Below the pieces are notes generated by a model. That model searched no databases, had not been told where the DNA came from, and saw nothing but the letters and a program-made list of their open reading frames with translations. A DNA stretch of 64,000 nucleotides from contig CAVRUQ010000003.1 of NCBI GenBank assembly GCA_963724405.1, positions 1,612,001-1,676,000 on the forward strand, written 5' to 3'. The position numbers were made by a program, and so were the translations under genes. Position 1 is the first letter of the stretch; every line of letters begins with the position of its first letter. This document shows positions 35,536 to 44,566 of this stretch, in pieces. The DNA is from CAVQBJ01 sp963724405 (lineage in GTDB: Bacteria; Actinomycetota; Thermoleophilia; Solirubrobacterales; Solirubrobacteraceae).

Positions 35536-36536
35536 CGCTACAGACCGAAACCTCCTGCAGAGCGACGCGAATCCGTGTCGATTCCTATCTCGGCGGCGGC
35601 CAGGAGCGCTCGCTCGCCGACGACGTCCTCGACGGCCTGACGCGGCCGTTCAAGGAGCTGCCCCCCAAGCACTTCTACGACGCGCGCGGCGCCGAGCTGT
35701 TCGATCGGATCTGCGACCTGCCGGAGTACTACCCGACGCGCACCGAGCGGCTCATCCTCAACGACCGCGCCGCCGACATCGCCGCCGCCACCGGCGCCGC
35801 CGAGCTCGTCGAGCTCGGCTCGGGCACCGCGGCGAAGACGCGCGTGCTGCTCGACGCACTCCAGGAGGCCGGCACGCTGCGCCGCTACGTGCCGCTCGAC
35901 GTCACCGAGTCGATGGTGCGCGAGAGCGCGGAGGCGCTCGTGCGCGAGTACCCGGACTTGCACGTGCACGGCGTCATCGGCGATTTCGAACGTCACCTCG
36001 ACCAGGTGCCGGACGCCGACGGGCCGCGCATCGTCGCCTTCCTGGGCGGCACGATCGGCAACTTCCCCCCCGGCTCGCGGCGCCGCTTCCTGCGCCAGAT
36101 CGCCCGCCTGCTCGGTCCCGATGACTACCTGCTCATGGGCACGGACCTGGTCAAGGATCCCGGCGTCCTCGAGGCCGCCTACGACGACGCCGAGGGCGTC
36201 ACCGCCGAGTTCAACCGCAATGTCCTGCACGTCCTCAACCGCGAGCTCGACGCCGACTTCGACCCCGACGCGTTCGAGCACGTCGCGCTCTTCGACCTGC
36301 GCCACGAGTGGATCGAGATGCGCCTGCGCGCCCGGGGCGCCCAGTCGGTGACGATCCGCGCGCTCGACCTCCCGGTGCAATTCGAGCCGGGCGAGGAGAT
36401 GCGCACCGAGATCAGTGCGAAGTTCACGCGCGAACGGCTCACCGGTGACCTCGCCGCGGCCGGACTCGAGCTCGTCGACTGGCTGACCGACCCCGACGAG
36501 CTGTTCGCGCTGTCGCTGTCGCGAACGAGGGACTGA
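35532..36536 (+). CDS. egtD: L-histidine N-alpha-methyltransferase EgtD
   Basis: 334 residues, the usual length. It trimethylates histidine to hercynine with S-adenosylmethionine. Motifs: KELPPKHFYDARGAELFDRI, YYPTRTE, the SAM-binding ELGSGTAAKTRVLLDAL, VAFLGGTIGNFPP and FNRNVLHVLNRELDADFD. Coupled to egtB through an ATGA overlap, so both enzymes for the hercynine sulfoxide route are co-made. Confidence 0.96.
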   Translation: MTLQTETSCRATRIRVDSYLGGGQERSLADDVLDGLTRPFKELPPKHFYDARGAELFDRICDLPEYYPTRTERLILNDRAADIAAATGAAELVELGSGTAAKTRVLLDALQEAGTLRRYVPLDVTESMVRESAEALVREYPDLHVHGVIGDFERHLDQVPDADGPRIVAFLGGTIGNFPPGSRRRFLRQIARLLGPDDYLLMGTDLVKDPGVLEAAYDDAEGVTAEFNRNVLHVLNRELDADFDPDAFEHVALFDLRHEWIEMRLRARGAQSVTIRALDLPVQFEPGEEMRTEISAKFTRERLTGDLAAAGLELVDWLTDPDELFALSLSRTRD

Positions 36537-36542
36537 CGCGCC

Positions 36543-37319
36543 GTGCAGATCGCCGGCACGAACGCGCTCGTGACCGGAGGCGCCTCCGGTCTGGGCGAGG
36601 CGACGGCGCGCGCGCTGCACGAGGCCGGCGCGCACGTGTGCATCGCCGACGTCAACGCGCAGCGCGGCGAGCAGCTCGTCGCCGAGCTCGCCACGCGCGC
36701 CGTGTTCGCCCACGCCGACGTGACCGACGCCGAGCAGGTCCGGGCGGCCGTCGCCGCCGCGGCCGGTGCCGCCGGCGGGTCGGGCGCGCTGCGCATCAGC
36801 GTCAATTGCGCCGGCATCGGCTGGGCCGAGCGGGTGGCGACCCGGCGCGGGCCGGCGGCCCTCGAGCCGTTCGAGACCGTGATCGCGGTCAACCTCATCG
36901 GCACGTTCAACGTGCTGCGCCACGCCGCCGCGGCGATGATCGCAGCCGAGCCGCTGCCCGACGGCGAGCGCGGCGTGTGCGTCAACACGGCGTCGATCGC
37001 CGCCTACGACGGGCAGATCGGCCAGATCGCCTACGCCGCGTCCAAGGGCGGCGTCGTCGGCCTGACCCTCCCGGCCGCCCGCGACCTCGCCCGCTCCGGC
37101 GTGCGGGTCTGCACGATCGCGCCGGGCCTGTTCGACACGCCGCTGCTCGGGGCCCTGCCCGAGCCCGCCCGCGAGGCCCTCGGCGGCAAGGTGCCGTTCC
37201 CGGCGCGCCTCGGGCGGCCGGCCGAGTACGCGCAGCTGGCCTGCCACATCGTCGAGAACGTGATGCTCAACGGCGAGGTCATCCGCCTCGACGGCGCGCT
37301 GCGGATGCCGCCGCGCTGA
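36543..37319 (+). CDS. Short-chain dehydrogenase/reductase (3-hydroxyacyl-CoA dehydrogenase-like)
   Basis: 258 residues. Classical SDR: NALVTGGASGLGEATARAL (cofactor loop), acidic residue in CIADVNAQ favouring NAD, SVNCAGIG, catalytic Ser in NTASIAAYDGQIGQ and the YxxxK motif AYAASKGG. PGLFDTPLL and the overall look match the type-10 17-beta-hydroxysteroid/3-hydroxyacyl-CoA dehydrogenases of fatty acid oxidation. GTG start, 6 bases after egtD; the thiolase gene downstream supports a beta-oxidation role rather than ergothioneine synthesis. Confidence 0.88.
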   Translation: MQIAGTNALVTGGASGLGEATARALHEAGAHVCIADVNAQRGEQLVAELATRAVFAHADVTDAEQVRAAVAAAAGAAGGSGALRISVNCAGIGWAERVATRRGPAALEPFETVIAVNLIGTFNVLRHAAAAMIAAEPLPDGERGVCVNTASIAAYDGQIGQIAYAASKGGVVGLTLPAARDLARSGVRVCTIAPGLFDTPLLGALPEPAREALGGKVPFPARLGRPAEYAQLACHIVENVMLNGEVIRLDGALRMPPR

Positions 37320-37389
37320 GCGGCCCCGCCCCCGGCGACGCGTCGTCGCCGTAATGCCCGGCGCGCCGGTATAGACTTATTGCCGAGGC

Positions 37390-37443
37390 CCCGTGGAGTG
37401 CGACCGCCGGGGGTAAACCTGCCCGTGGAGTGCGACCGCCGGG
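37390..37443 (+). repeat. Direct repeat in the thiolase leader
   Basis: A 22-base segment, CCCGTGGAGTGCGACC followed by GCCGGG, occurs at 37390-37411 and again at 37422-37443, period 32. It lies downstream of a -10-like TATAGA (37370-37375) and upstream of the thiolase ribosome site, so it is probably transcribed leader. Purpose unknown. Confidence 0.7.
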
Positions 37444-37469
37444 CGTCATCACCGAAAGGAATTCATCCC

Positions 37470-38633
37470 ATGCCTGAAGCCGTCATCGTCGACGCGATCC
37501 GGACACCCGTCGGCCGCGCCTTCAAGGGGTCGCTTGCCTCGCTGCGCCCCGACGAGACCCTGGCCTTCGTCGTGGACAAGGTCCTCGAGCGCAACCCCGA
37601 GGTCGACCCGAGCACCGTCGAGGAGCTCGTGGCCGGCTGCGGTCTGCCCCAGGGCCTGCAGGCGAACAACGTCGCCCGCATCGCCGTGCTGCTGTCCGAC
37701 AAGCTCGGTCAGAACACGAACGGCTTGACCGTCTCGCGCTACTGCGCGTCGGGCCTCGATGCCATTCGCCTCGCGGCCAACAGCGTCGTGGCCGGTCACG
37801 GCGACACCTACCTCGCCGGCGGCGTCGAGTTCGTCTCCCGCTACAACGCCGCGCAGGAGGCCGCCCACCCGGAGGACCAGAACGAGCACCTGCAAGGCAA
37901 CAACGGCACGCCGAACGCGTACATCGCGATGGGCCTGACCGCCGAGAACGTCGCCGAGCGCTACGGCGTGACGCGCGAGCAGCAGGACGAGTACGCCCAG
38001 CGGTCGCAGGAGCGCGCCGTGGCCGCGCAGCAGAGCGGCATCTTCGACAACGAGATCGTCCCGGTGAAGCTGGCCGACGGCACCGAGGTCTCCAGGGACG
38101 ACGGCCCGCGGCCGACGTCCACGCTGGAGAAGCTCGCCTCGCTCGAGCCGGCGTTCAAGCCGGACGGCACCGTCACGGCCGGCAACTCCTGCCCACTCAA
38201 CGACGGCGCCGCCGCCGCGCTGGTCATGAGCGCCGACAAGGCGAGGGAGCTCGGCCTGCAGCCGCGCGCCCGCATCATCACCGCGGCGACGTGGGGCAAC
38301 GAGCCCGAGTACATGGGCGTCGCCCCGATCGGCGCGATCAAGAAGGCGCTCGAGCGCGCCGGCATGACGATCGGCGACGTCGACATCGTCGAGCTCAACG
38401 AGGCGTTCGCCGCCCAGGTGCTGCCGATCGCCGACGAGACCGGGATCGACCTGGACATCCTCAACCCGCATGGTGGCGCGATCGCGCTCGGCCATCCGTT
38501 CGGGATGACCGGCGTGCGCATCATGACGACCCTGCTCAACGATCTCGAGACGCTCGACGGCACGATCGGGCTCGAGACGATGTGCGTCGCCCAGGGCCAG
38601 GGCGAGGCGATGCTCATCGAGCGGCTGAGGTAG
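37470..38633 (+). CDS. Acetyl-CoA acetyltransferase (thiolase)
   Basis: 387 residues. Nucleophile Cys92 in SRYCASGLDAI, His342 in GGAIALGHPFGMTG, and Cys372 in ETMCVAQGQGEAML, all intact; VELNEAFAAQ also conserved. In many thiolases the last motif reads CIGGGQG; here it is CVAQGQG, a variation seen in FadA-type enzymes. It cleaves 3-ketoacyl-CoA or condenses acetyl-CoA. ATG at 37470 with AAAGGA nine bases ahead. Pairs functionally with the SDR upstream and acyl-CoA dehydrogenase downstream (opposite strand). Confidence 0.94.
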   Translation: MPEAVIVDAIRTPVGRAFKGSLASLRPDETLAFVVDKVLERNPEVDPSTVEELVAGCGLPQGLQANNVARIAVLLSDKLGQNTNGLTVSRYCASGLDAIRLAANSVVAGHGDTYLAGGVEFVSRYNAAQEAAHPEDQNEHLQGNNGTPNAYIAMGLTAENVAERYGVTREQQDEYAQRSQERAVAAQQSGIFDNEIVPVKLADGTEVSRDDGPRPTSTLEKLASLEPAFKPDGTVTAGNSCPLNDGAAAALVMSADKARELGLQPRARIITAATWGNEPEYMGVAPIGAIKKALERAGMTIGDVDIVELNEAFAAQVLPIADETGIDLDILNPHGGAIALGHPFGMTGVRIMTTLLNDLETLDGTIGLETMCVAQGQGEAMLIERLR

Positions 38634-38659
38634 CCGCCGAGCACACGCGACGCTGCACC

Positions 38660-38685
38660 GAGGACCCGCCGACCGGCGGGTCCTC
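38660..38685. terminator. Bidirectional hairpin terminator
   Basis: A perfect inverted repeat AGGACCCGCC-GACC-GGCGGGTCCT (with G/C closing pair) between the convergent thiolase and metallopeptidase genes. It has no T run, as is common for actinobacterial terminators. Confidence 0.7.
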
Positions 38686-38708
38686 GCGCGTCCGGCGCCG
38701 CCGGCGAC

Positions 38709-39368
38709 CTACAGGTCCAGCCGACTGACGCCGAGCTCGTCGAACCCGACGTGGTGCGCCAGCTCGTGGCGCACCGTGCGCGTCACCTGCTCGCGGAGCA
38801 GATCGGCGTCGTGGCCGAAGTCGCGACGCAGCGTGTCGCGGAAGATGATCACCCGGTCCGGGTAATCGTCGCGGGCCGCGCCGTCGCCCTGGTAGAGGCC
38901 GTAGGCGCCGTGACGCGCGCCGTCGTCGGACACCATGACGGCGACGTGCCCGAGCGCGTTGCGCAGCAGATCGGGCAGCTCGTCGAGCGCGTCGCGCACG
39001 AGCTCGTCGAAGTCGTGGTCGTCGAGCGGATCGAGCTCGAGGAACTGGCTCTCGCTCGGCTCGGCGGCGAGACCGCTCCCCGCGAGCCGCTCGGCTCGGA
39101 GCACGACGGCGTCGAATTCGCGCTCGGACACCGGATCGGACCAGCCGGCCATGCCGACGGCGGCAAAGGCGATCATGGCCACGAACGCGGCGATCACGAC
39201 GAGCCCGATCGCCACCTGCTCCACGGTGCGGATCGCTCCCGAGGAGCTGAGCCCCTGGGCCACGACCACCACGACGAGCCCGAGCGACAGCGCGATGAGC
39301 GCCGCGAGCGCCACCCGCCTTCCCGATGCCGAGCGCGACGTCCCGTGAGGCTCGATCGGCGCGGGCAC
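38709..39368 (-). CDS. Membrane-anchored zinc metallopeptidase-like protein (MTES/zincin-like)
   Basis: 219 residues. Two transmembrane helices at about 18-40 (VALAALIALSLGLVVVVVA) and 52-75, then a soluble domain with the metal motif RHELAHHVGFDELGV (HExxH plus a downstream Asp/Glu) and RVIIFRDTLRR, typical of the family of small possible zinc metallopeptidases (PF06262-like). The family's domain is usually cytosolic and stand-alone; fusion to an N-terminal membrane hairpin is worth noting. ATG or GTG start; I use 39368. Confidence 0.85.
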   Translation of the reverse strand: MPAPIEPHGTSRSASGRRVALAALIALSLGLVVVVVAQGLSSSGAIRTVEQVAIGLVVIAAFVAMIAFAAVGMAGWSDPVSEREFDAVVLRAERLAGSGLAAEPSESQFLELDPLDDHDFDELVRDALDELPDLLRNALGHVAVMVSDDGARHGAYGLYQGDGAARDDYPDRVIIFRDTLRRDFGHDADLLREQVTRTVRHELAHHVGFDELGVSRLDL

Positions 39369-39377
39369 GGCGAGCGC

Positions 39378-40523
39378 CTACTTCAGCGTACGGGCCACGA
39401 CGAGACGCTGGATCTCGTTCGTGCCCTCGTAGATCTGGGTGATCTTCGCGTCGCGCATCATGCGCTCGACCGGGTACTCCTTGACGTAGCCGTAGCCGCC
39501 GAGCACCTGGATCGCCTCGATGGTCACCTTCATCGCGGTGTCGGAACAGAAGATCTTGGCCATCGAGCTGTACTTGCCGAAACCCGGCTCGTTGCGATCG
39601 GCCATCGCGCACGCCTTGTAGAGGAGCTCGCGGGCCGCCGCGGTCTGCGTCTCCATATCGGCGAGTTTCGCACCGATCATCTGAAACTCGTTGATCGGCT
39701 GGCCGAACTGGCGCCGCTCGCGCGCGTACGCGACCGCGTAGTCCGTGGAGCCCTGCGCGAGCCCGACCGCCTGCGCGGCGGCGCCGAGGCGCGTGCGGTC
39801 GAGGGTGGCCAGCGCGACCGACAGGCCCTTTCCCACCTCGCCGATCACGTTCGCGGCCGGCACTCGCACGTCGTCGAAGATCGGCTGCCCGGTCGGCGAG
39901 CCACGGATGCCGAGCTTGTGCTCGAGCTTGCCGACGCTGAAGCCGGGCCGGTCGGCTTCGACGACGAACGCGGTGATCCGCCGGTTCTCTCGGTCGGTGA
40001 CGGCGAAGACGGTGTAGAAGTCGGCCACGCCGAGGTTCGTGATCCAGTTCTTGGTGCCGTTGATGACCCACTCGTCGCCGTCCTGCACGGCGGTCGTGAT
40101 CATGCCGCCCGGATCCGAGCCGGCCTCGGGCTCGGACAGCGCGAAGGCCGGTGACCACTCGCCGGTCGCGCACTTGGGCAGGAAGCGCCCCTTCAGCTCG
40201 TCGGAGCCGAACAGCTGGAGCGACAGCGTCCCGAGCTCCTGGACCATCAGGATGAGCGCGCTCGAGGCGCACGCCTTCGCGATCTCCTCGACGGCGATGT
40301 TCAGCATCAGGGTCCCGGTGCCCGTGCCGCCGTACTCGATTCCGAACGGCAGGCCGAGGATGTCGTGCTCGGCGAGCAGCTCGCGGACGTCCCACGGGTA
40401 CTCGGCCTTCTCGTCGATCTCCGCCGCCCGCGGGGCGATGCGGTCCTGCGCGAGTGCGCGGATGGTGTCGCGCAGATCGATGTGCTCCTGCGGGAGCGTG
40501 TAGACCTCGGACGTCGTCTCCAT
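39378..40523 (-). CDS. Acyl-CoA dehydrogenase
   Basis: 381 residues, the standard length. FAD-binding and substrate motifs FALSEPEAGSDPGG and WITNLGVADFYTVFAVTD, RRQFGQPINEFQMIG, and the catalytic base in QIYEGTNEIQRLVVART. It introduces a 2,3 double bond in short/medium-chain acyl-CoA, passing electrons to ETF. ATG at 40523. With the SDR and thiolase close by it forms part of a fatty acid or branched-chain acid breakdown set, missing only an enoyl-CoA hydratase in this window. Confidence 0.95.
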   Translation of the reverse strand: METTSEVYTLPQEHIDLRDTIRALAQDRIAPRAAEIDEKAEYPWDVRELLAEHDILGLPFGIEYGGTGTGTLMLNIAVEEIAKACASSALILMVQELGTLSLQLFGSDELKGRFLPKCATGEWSPAFALSEPEAGSDPGGMITTAVQDGDEWVINGTKNWITNLGVADFYTVFAVTDRENRRITAFVVEADRPGFSVGKLEHKLGIRGSPTGQPIFDDVRVPAANVIGEVGKGLSVALATLDRTRLGAAAQAVGLAQGSTDYAVAYARERRQFGQPINEFQMIGAKLADMETQTAAARELLYKACAMADRNEPGFGKYSSMAKIFCSDTAMKVTIEAIQVLGGYGYVKEYPVERMMRDAKITQIYEGTNEIQRLVVARTLK

Positions 40524-40591
40524 CGCAGGTGATGCTAGAGGACGCTGCCGGCCTGCGCCGCCCTCGCGCGCGGGCGGATAACCTCAGCGCG

Positions 40592-40942
40592 ATGAGCTCC
40601 CCCGGCGGAGACCTCGACGTCGAGCCCGAGCGGGTCGCGGCCTGGCTGGCCGAGGATCGCACACTGCAGGTCGTCGACGTGCGCGAGACCTACGAGCGCG
40701 AGGCGGGCCACATCGCGGGCTCCCGTCACATCGAGCTCGCGCAGCTCTCGGGACAGGCGGGCACGATCGACGCGGCGCGGCCCGTCGTCTTCTACTGCCG
40801 GGTCGGCGCCCGATCGACGATGGCCGCCCAGGCGTTTCGCGCCTCGGGCTTCGACGCCTACTCGATGCGCGGGGGCCTTCTCGGGTGGGTGGCCGAGCAC
40901 CGTCCGATCGTCCCGGAGGACGGTCGAGTGGCCGACCATTGA
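40592..40942 (+). CDS. Rhodanese-domain protein
   Basis: 116 residues, a single rhodanese domain: LQVVDVRETYEREAGHIAGS, and the active-site loop VFYCRVGARST with the catalytic Cys. It would carry a persulfide in sulfur transfer. ATG at 40592 chosen because upstream codons run through the divergent acyl-CoA dehydrogenase promoter region. The cupin gene begins 40 bases later. Confidence 0.9.
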   Translation: MSSPGGDLDVEPERVAAWLAEDRTLQVVDVRETYEREAGHIAGSRHIELAQLSGQAGTIDAARPVVFYCRVGARSTMAAQAFRASGFDAYSMRGGLLGWVAEHRPIVPEDGRVADH

Positions 40943-40982
40943 CGAACGCGTCACCGACCAATCTGGAAAAAGGAGGAAACCG

Positions 40983-41417
40983 ATGGCGACACCAACAGAC
41001 GGCGGCGTGATCGAGGGAGACGGGTATGCCCTGGCGCACATCGACGCGCTCGGCGATCGCTACGGGTTCCGGTCGGTCCGGCGGAAGCTCGGCGTCACCG
41101 CGTTCGGGGTGAATGCCATCTCGATGCCGCCCGGGTACGCCGCCGGTCCCCATTACCACGAGGAGCAGGAGGAGCTCTACTTCGTGTACGCCGGCACGCT
41201 GGAGATGCGGTTCGGCGACGGTAGCGTCCACGTGCTCGAGCCGGGAACGTTCGTGCGCGTCGACCCCTCGACGGTCCGGCAGCTGCGAAACATCTCCGAC
41301 GTCGATGCGATCTACCTGTGCGTCGGGGGCAAGGGTGGTTACGTCGGGCGCGACGGTCACGTGCCGGGCATCGACGACGCGGACACCGAGGGTCCTCCCG
41401 GCGCCCCGCAGACCTGA
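40983..41417 (+). CDS. Cupin-domain protein
   Basis: 144 residues. Cupin motif 1 PHYHEEQEELYFVYAGTLEM (His, His, Glu metal ligands) and motif 2 GTFVRVDPSTVRQLRNISD; the second motif lacks an obvious His, so metal binding may be partial. A very strong ribosome site, AAAAAGGAGG, precedes ATG 40983. The C-terminal 25 residues are Gly/Asp/Pro-rich. Substrate unknown. Confidence 0.88.
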   Translation: MATPTDGGVIEGDGYALAHIDALGDRYGFRSVRRKLGVTAFGVNAISMPPGYAAGPHYHEEQEELYFVYAGTLEMRFGDGSVHVLEPGTFVRVDPSTVRQLRNISDVDAIYLCVGGKGGYVGRDGHVPGIDDADTEGPPGAPQT

Positions 41418-41420
41418 CCC

Positions 41421-41837
41421 GTGACCGAGGAGCGCCTGCGCGTCACGCGCGACCTGTCGATCCCGCTGTCCGAGATCACGCTGCGCGCGAGCCGTTCCTC
41501 GGGCCCCGGCGGACAGCACGCGAACGTGACCGCGTCGCGGATCGAGGCGATCTTCGACGTGCAGGCGTCGCGCTCGCTCAGCGAGGAGCAGCGCCGGCGC
41601 ATCCTCGCCCGCTCGGGGCCGCGCGTGGTGGCCGTCGCGCAGGACACGCGGGGTCAGGCACGCAACCGCGAGCTCGCCCTGCAACGGCTCGCCGAGCGCC
41701 TCGCGCGGTCGCTCGCGGTGGCCCGTCCCCGGCATTCGACGCGCCCGACGTCGGCGTCACGGGAGCGGCGCCTGGCGGCCAAGCGGCGGGCGGCGGAGCG
41801 CAAGCGCGACCGCCGCCGCCCGGACGACGATCGCTAG
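41421..41837 (+). CDS. arfB: ArfB/YaeJ-type alternative ribosome-rescue release factor
   Basis: 138 residues. The peptidyl-hydrolase GGQ motif is in SSGPGGQHANVTASRIEA, preceded by LRVTRDLSIPLSEITLRASR. The C-terminal 45 residues are a basic Arg/Lys tail (RRLAAKRRAAERKRDRRR) that inserts in the empty mRNA channel of stalled ribosomes. GTG start at 41421, 4 bases after the cupin stop. Its last 4 bases overlap the convergent LOG gene. Confidence 0.92.
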   Translation: MTEERLRVTRDLSIPLSEITLRASRSSGPGGQHANVTASRIEAIFDVQASRSLSEEQRRRILARSGPRVVAVAQDTRGQARNRELALQRLAERLARSLAVARPRHSTRPTSASRERRLAAKRRAAERKRDRRRPDDDR

Positions 41838-42583
41838 AGGCGGCCCGGGGCGTCCGGGTGCTCCTGGCGCTCGGCGGCCGCCTCCACGGCGGCGAGCACC
41901 TCCGCCGGATCGTCGAGCACCTGCAGCAGGTCGAGATCCTCGGGGCCGATGTTCCCGTCGCCGAGCATCCGCTCGCTGATCCAATCCATGAGCCCGGCCC
42001 AGTAGTCGCGGCCGATCAGCAGCAGCGGGAACAGCTTGATCTTGCCGGTCTGGATGAGCGTGAGCGCCTCGAACAGCTCGTCCATCGTGCCGAGCCCGCC
42101 GGGCATGACGACGAACGCGTTCGAGTAGCGCACGAACATGATCTTGCGCGTGAAGAAGTAATGGAAGTCGAGACTGACGTCGAGGAACGGGTTGGGCTCC
42201 TGCTCCATCGGCAGCTCGATGTTCAGCCCGATCGAGAGGGCTCCCGCATCGCGGGCGCCGCGATTGGCCGCCTCCATCGCGCCCGGGCCGCCGCCGGTGA
42301 TGATCGAGAACCCGGCCCCCCCGAGACGCCGGGCGACCTCTCGCGAGAGCTCGTAGGTCGGGTGATGCGGCGAGGTCCGCGCCGAGCCGAAGATCGCCAC
42401 GCCGCGCTGCACCGCTCGGAGGGCGGCGAACCCCATCGTGAGCTCGCGGCTCATCGAGGCGACGCGCTCGTCGTCGGTGCGCAGCGTCGGGACGAGCGCG
42501 TGCTCGGCCCCGAGGAGCTCCTCGTCGCGCGTCGGGGCCGGGAAGGGCAGGCCCTCCCCGAACGGTTTATCCGGTGAGCTCAA
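41834..42583 (-). CDS. LOG-family protein (TIGR00730-type, Rossmann fold)
   Basis: 249 residues. Signature VMPGGLGTMDELFEALTLIQ and the earlier IITGGGPGAMEAANRGA mark the lysine-decarboxylase-like/LOG family; many members are nucleoside-5'-monophosphate phosphoribohydrolases that release free bases (cytokinin-like). TTG start at 42583, 16 bases after the GT-C gene's stop, implies one transcript with it, although a functional relation is not obvious. Confidence 0.9.
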   Translation of the reverse strand: MSSPDKPFGEGLPFPAPTRDEELLGAEHALVPTLRTDDERVASMSRELTMGFAALRAVQRGVAIFGSARTSPHHPTYELSREVARRLGGAGFSIITGGGPGAMEAANRGARDAGALSIGLNIELPMEQEPNPFLDVSLDFHYFFTRKIMFVRYSNAFVVMPGGLGTMDELFEALTLIQTGKIKLFPLLLIGRDYWAGLMDWISERMLGDGNIGPEDLDLLQVLDDPAEVLAAVEAAAERQEHPDAPGRL

Positions 42584-42599
42584 CGACGGTGCCGGCCGG

Positions 42600-44435
42600 T
42601 CAGTAGTCCAGGAGGTCCTTGACCTCGAGCGCGTGCTGCTCGCCGAGCTTCGTCGACCCCGGGTAGAAGCCGATGTCGCGGTACCAGCCGCCCGCGAGCG
42701 GAACCCACACGATCAGCAGGTACACGCCGAGCACGAGCGCGATGTTGACGAGCGCGCGCGAGCGGACGAGCGCGACGAGCGGCAGCAGCCACAGGATGTA
42801 CCAGGGCAGCACCCAGCTGAGCGTGACGAGCAGGGCGACCGTCGCCCAGGCGGCCGGTCGCAGCAGCTCGTGCCGCCGCCAGGCCACGACGCACGCGGCG
42901 CCGATCGACAGCACGAGAGCGACCTGCATGACCTGCTGCAGGCTCTGCGTCTCCCCGCCGAAGCCGAGCGCGAAGCCGAGGACGTTGGGCAGGCTCTCGT
43001 TCGTGACGAGCCGTCCCTGCGTCGAGAGATCCGGGATGTGCGGGCCGAAGGCGACGTAGGTCGCCACCGCGACGATCGCCGCGGTGAGCGCCATGCCGAG
43101 CAGCACCTGCACGACCCGGCGCGGCGAGGTCCGCAGCGCGCACAGCGTGACGGGGATGATGATCGCCGCCGACGCCTTCATGCCGGTGGCCACGACGAGC
43201 GAGGCTCCGGCGGCGATCTCGGCCGGAGCGAGCGGCCACACCCATGCGCGCAGGTGCTCGCGCGCCGCGGCCCGATCGAGCGGCTCGGCCCAGGCGCGCC
43301 GTCGGGGCGCCCCGACGGCGGCCGTGGCGCGCACCGGCGCCCCGAGGACGGCGCCGGGCGCCGAGCCGGGAGCCCCGGCCCCGCTCGCGACGAGCCCGGC
43401 GCCGGTCGCGCCGACGACGGCCTCGCTGGCCGCCTGGCCGACGCGCCGCGCGTGGGCCACGGTGGCGACGCGCTCGCGCAGGGCGACGAACGCCTCGCCG
43501 AGCGCCACCGGCAGCCACGTCCGGCGTGCTCCGGCCGGGGCCGCCTCGCGCTGCCCGGCCCCCGGATCGTCGTGCTCCTCCGCGGCCGGCGGACCGTCTG
43601 CGGCGCCGTCCATCGTCCGTCGCACCCGGAGCAGCAGGTAGATCCCGAGCATGACGAAGAAGATCGTGATGAAGTCGTTGTGATCGCCGCCGAGCCCGAA
43701 GACGAGCACGACCGGGTTCAGGCCGACGAACACGATCGCGCGCACCGGATCGCGACCGAGGAGCTCGGCGCAGCGCCAGACGAGGAAGATGATGCCGAGG
43801 CTCGCCACCATGAGGATCCCCTTCACCGCCCAGAACGCGCCGGCCACGCCGAGCGGCACGAGCGCGAAGGTCAGGAGGGTGAACAGCGGGCCGTACGGGC
43901 TGAGCAACAGATGCCAGTTGCTCAACAGGAAGGCGGGATCCGCGTGGGGCTCGGCGTACGGGATCGTCGCGTACGGGTTGAGGTGGTAGACGACCTCCAT
44001 GCGCCCGTAGTTGATGTAGTTGAAGACGTCGGTGAGCGACAGCGGCGGCGAGAGCAGGAACACGATGTGGACGACGACGATCGCGCCGATCGCCCAGCGC
44101 GCGCGCAAGCTCGGGACATAGACGATCGCGAGCACGTACGCGACGTACATCGCGATCAACCCGTAGGTGAAGATGTCCTCGAGCACCTTGCCGTTGTGGG
44201 TCATGAACGGCAGCGCGCCGCCGAGCGGGCCGGTCAGCCACTGCGGGAACCAGTTCGGGTTCGAGGACGGCGTCAGCGAGCTCGGGCGATTCGCGCAGAT
44301 GAGCACGATGAACGCGCTCAGGGCGACGAGCAGGACGAGCATCGTCGCTCCGAGGAACGCCCGGCCCGCCGTGCGCGGCGGACGCTCGTCCTCGAGCACG
44401 TAGGCAGGGGTCACGGAGGGGGCGATTGAAGCCAT
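42600..44435 (-). CDS. GT-C fold glycosyltransferase, polyprenol-mannose-dependent type
   Basis: 611 residues, many transmembrane helices. The family pattern of actinobacterial DUF2029/mannosyltransferases is seen: an early extracytoplasmic acidic motif in PPLSLTDVFNYINYGR, NPYATIPYAEPHADPAFL, LLLSPYGPLFT, and WVLPWYILWLLPL near the end. Residues about 265-405 form a long Ala/Gly/Pro/Arg-rich loop between helices, much larger than usual. It likely adds mannose (or arabinose) to a lipoglycan outside the membrane. ATG at 44435 chosen (MASIAPSVTPAYVLEDE); upstream in-frame residues look random. The LOG gene follows. Confidence 0.85.
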   Translation of the reverse strand: MASIAPSVTPAYVLEDERPPRTAGRAFLGATMLVLLVALSAFIVLICANRPSSLTPSSNPNWFPQWLTGPLGGALPFMTHNGKVLEDIFTYGLIAMYVAYVLAIVYVPSLRARWAIGAIVVVHIVFLLSPPLSLTDVFNYINYGRMEVVYHLNPYATIPYAEPHADPAFLLSNWHLLLSPYGPLFTLLTFALVPLGVAGAFWAVKGILMVASLGIIFLVWRCAELLGRDPVRAIVFVGLNPVVLVFGLGGDHNDFITIFFVMLGIYLLLRVRRTMDGAADGPPAAEEHDDPGAGQREAAPAGARRTWLPVALGEAFVALRERVATVAHARRVGQAASEAVVGATGAGLVASGAGAPGSAPGAVLGAPVRATAAVGAPRRRAWAEPLDRAAAREHLRAWVWPLAPAEIAAGASLVVATGMKASAAIIIPVTLCALRTSPRRVVQVLLGMALTAAIVAVATYVAFGPHIPDLSTQGRLVTNESLPNVLGFALGFGGETQSLQQVMQVALVLSIGAACVVAWRRHELLRPAAWATVALLVTLSWVLPWYILWLLPLVALVRSRALVNIALVLGVYLLIVWVPLAGGWYRDIGFYPGSTKLGEQHALEVKDLLDY

Positions 44436-44566
44436 GCAGACGAGCGGGGCGAAGAGCGCGGGTCGCGGCGCACGCGACCACCCGCGCGCGCCGAACCGTC
44501 CGCCCGGCAAGGATAACGCCGCGCATGGCCGGCGGCTGGCACCATGGGTGCGCCCGAGACGACGAA

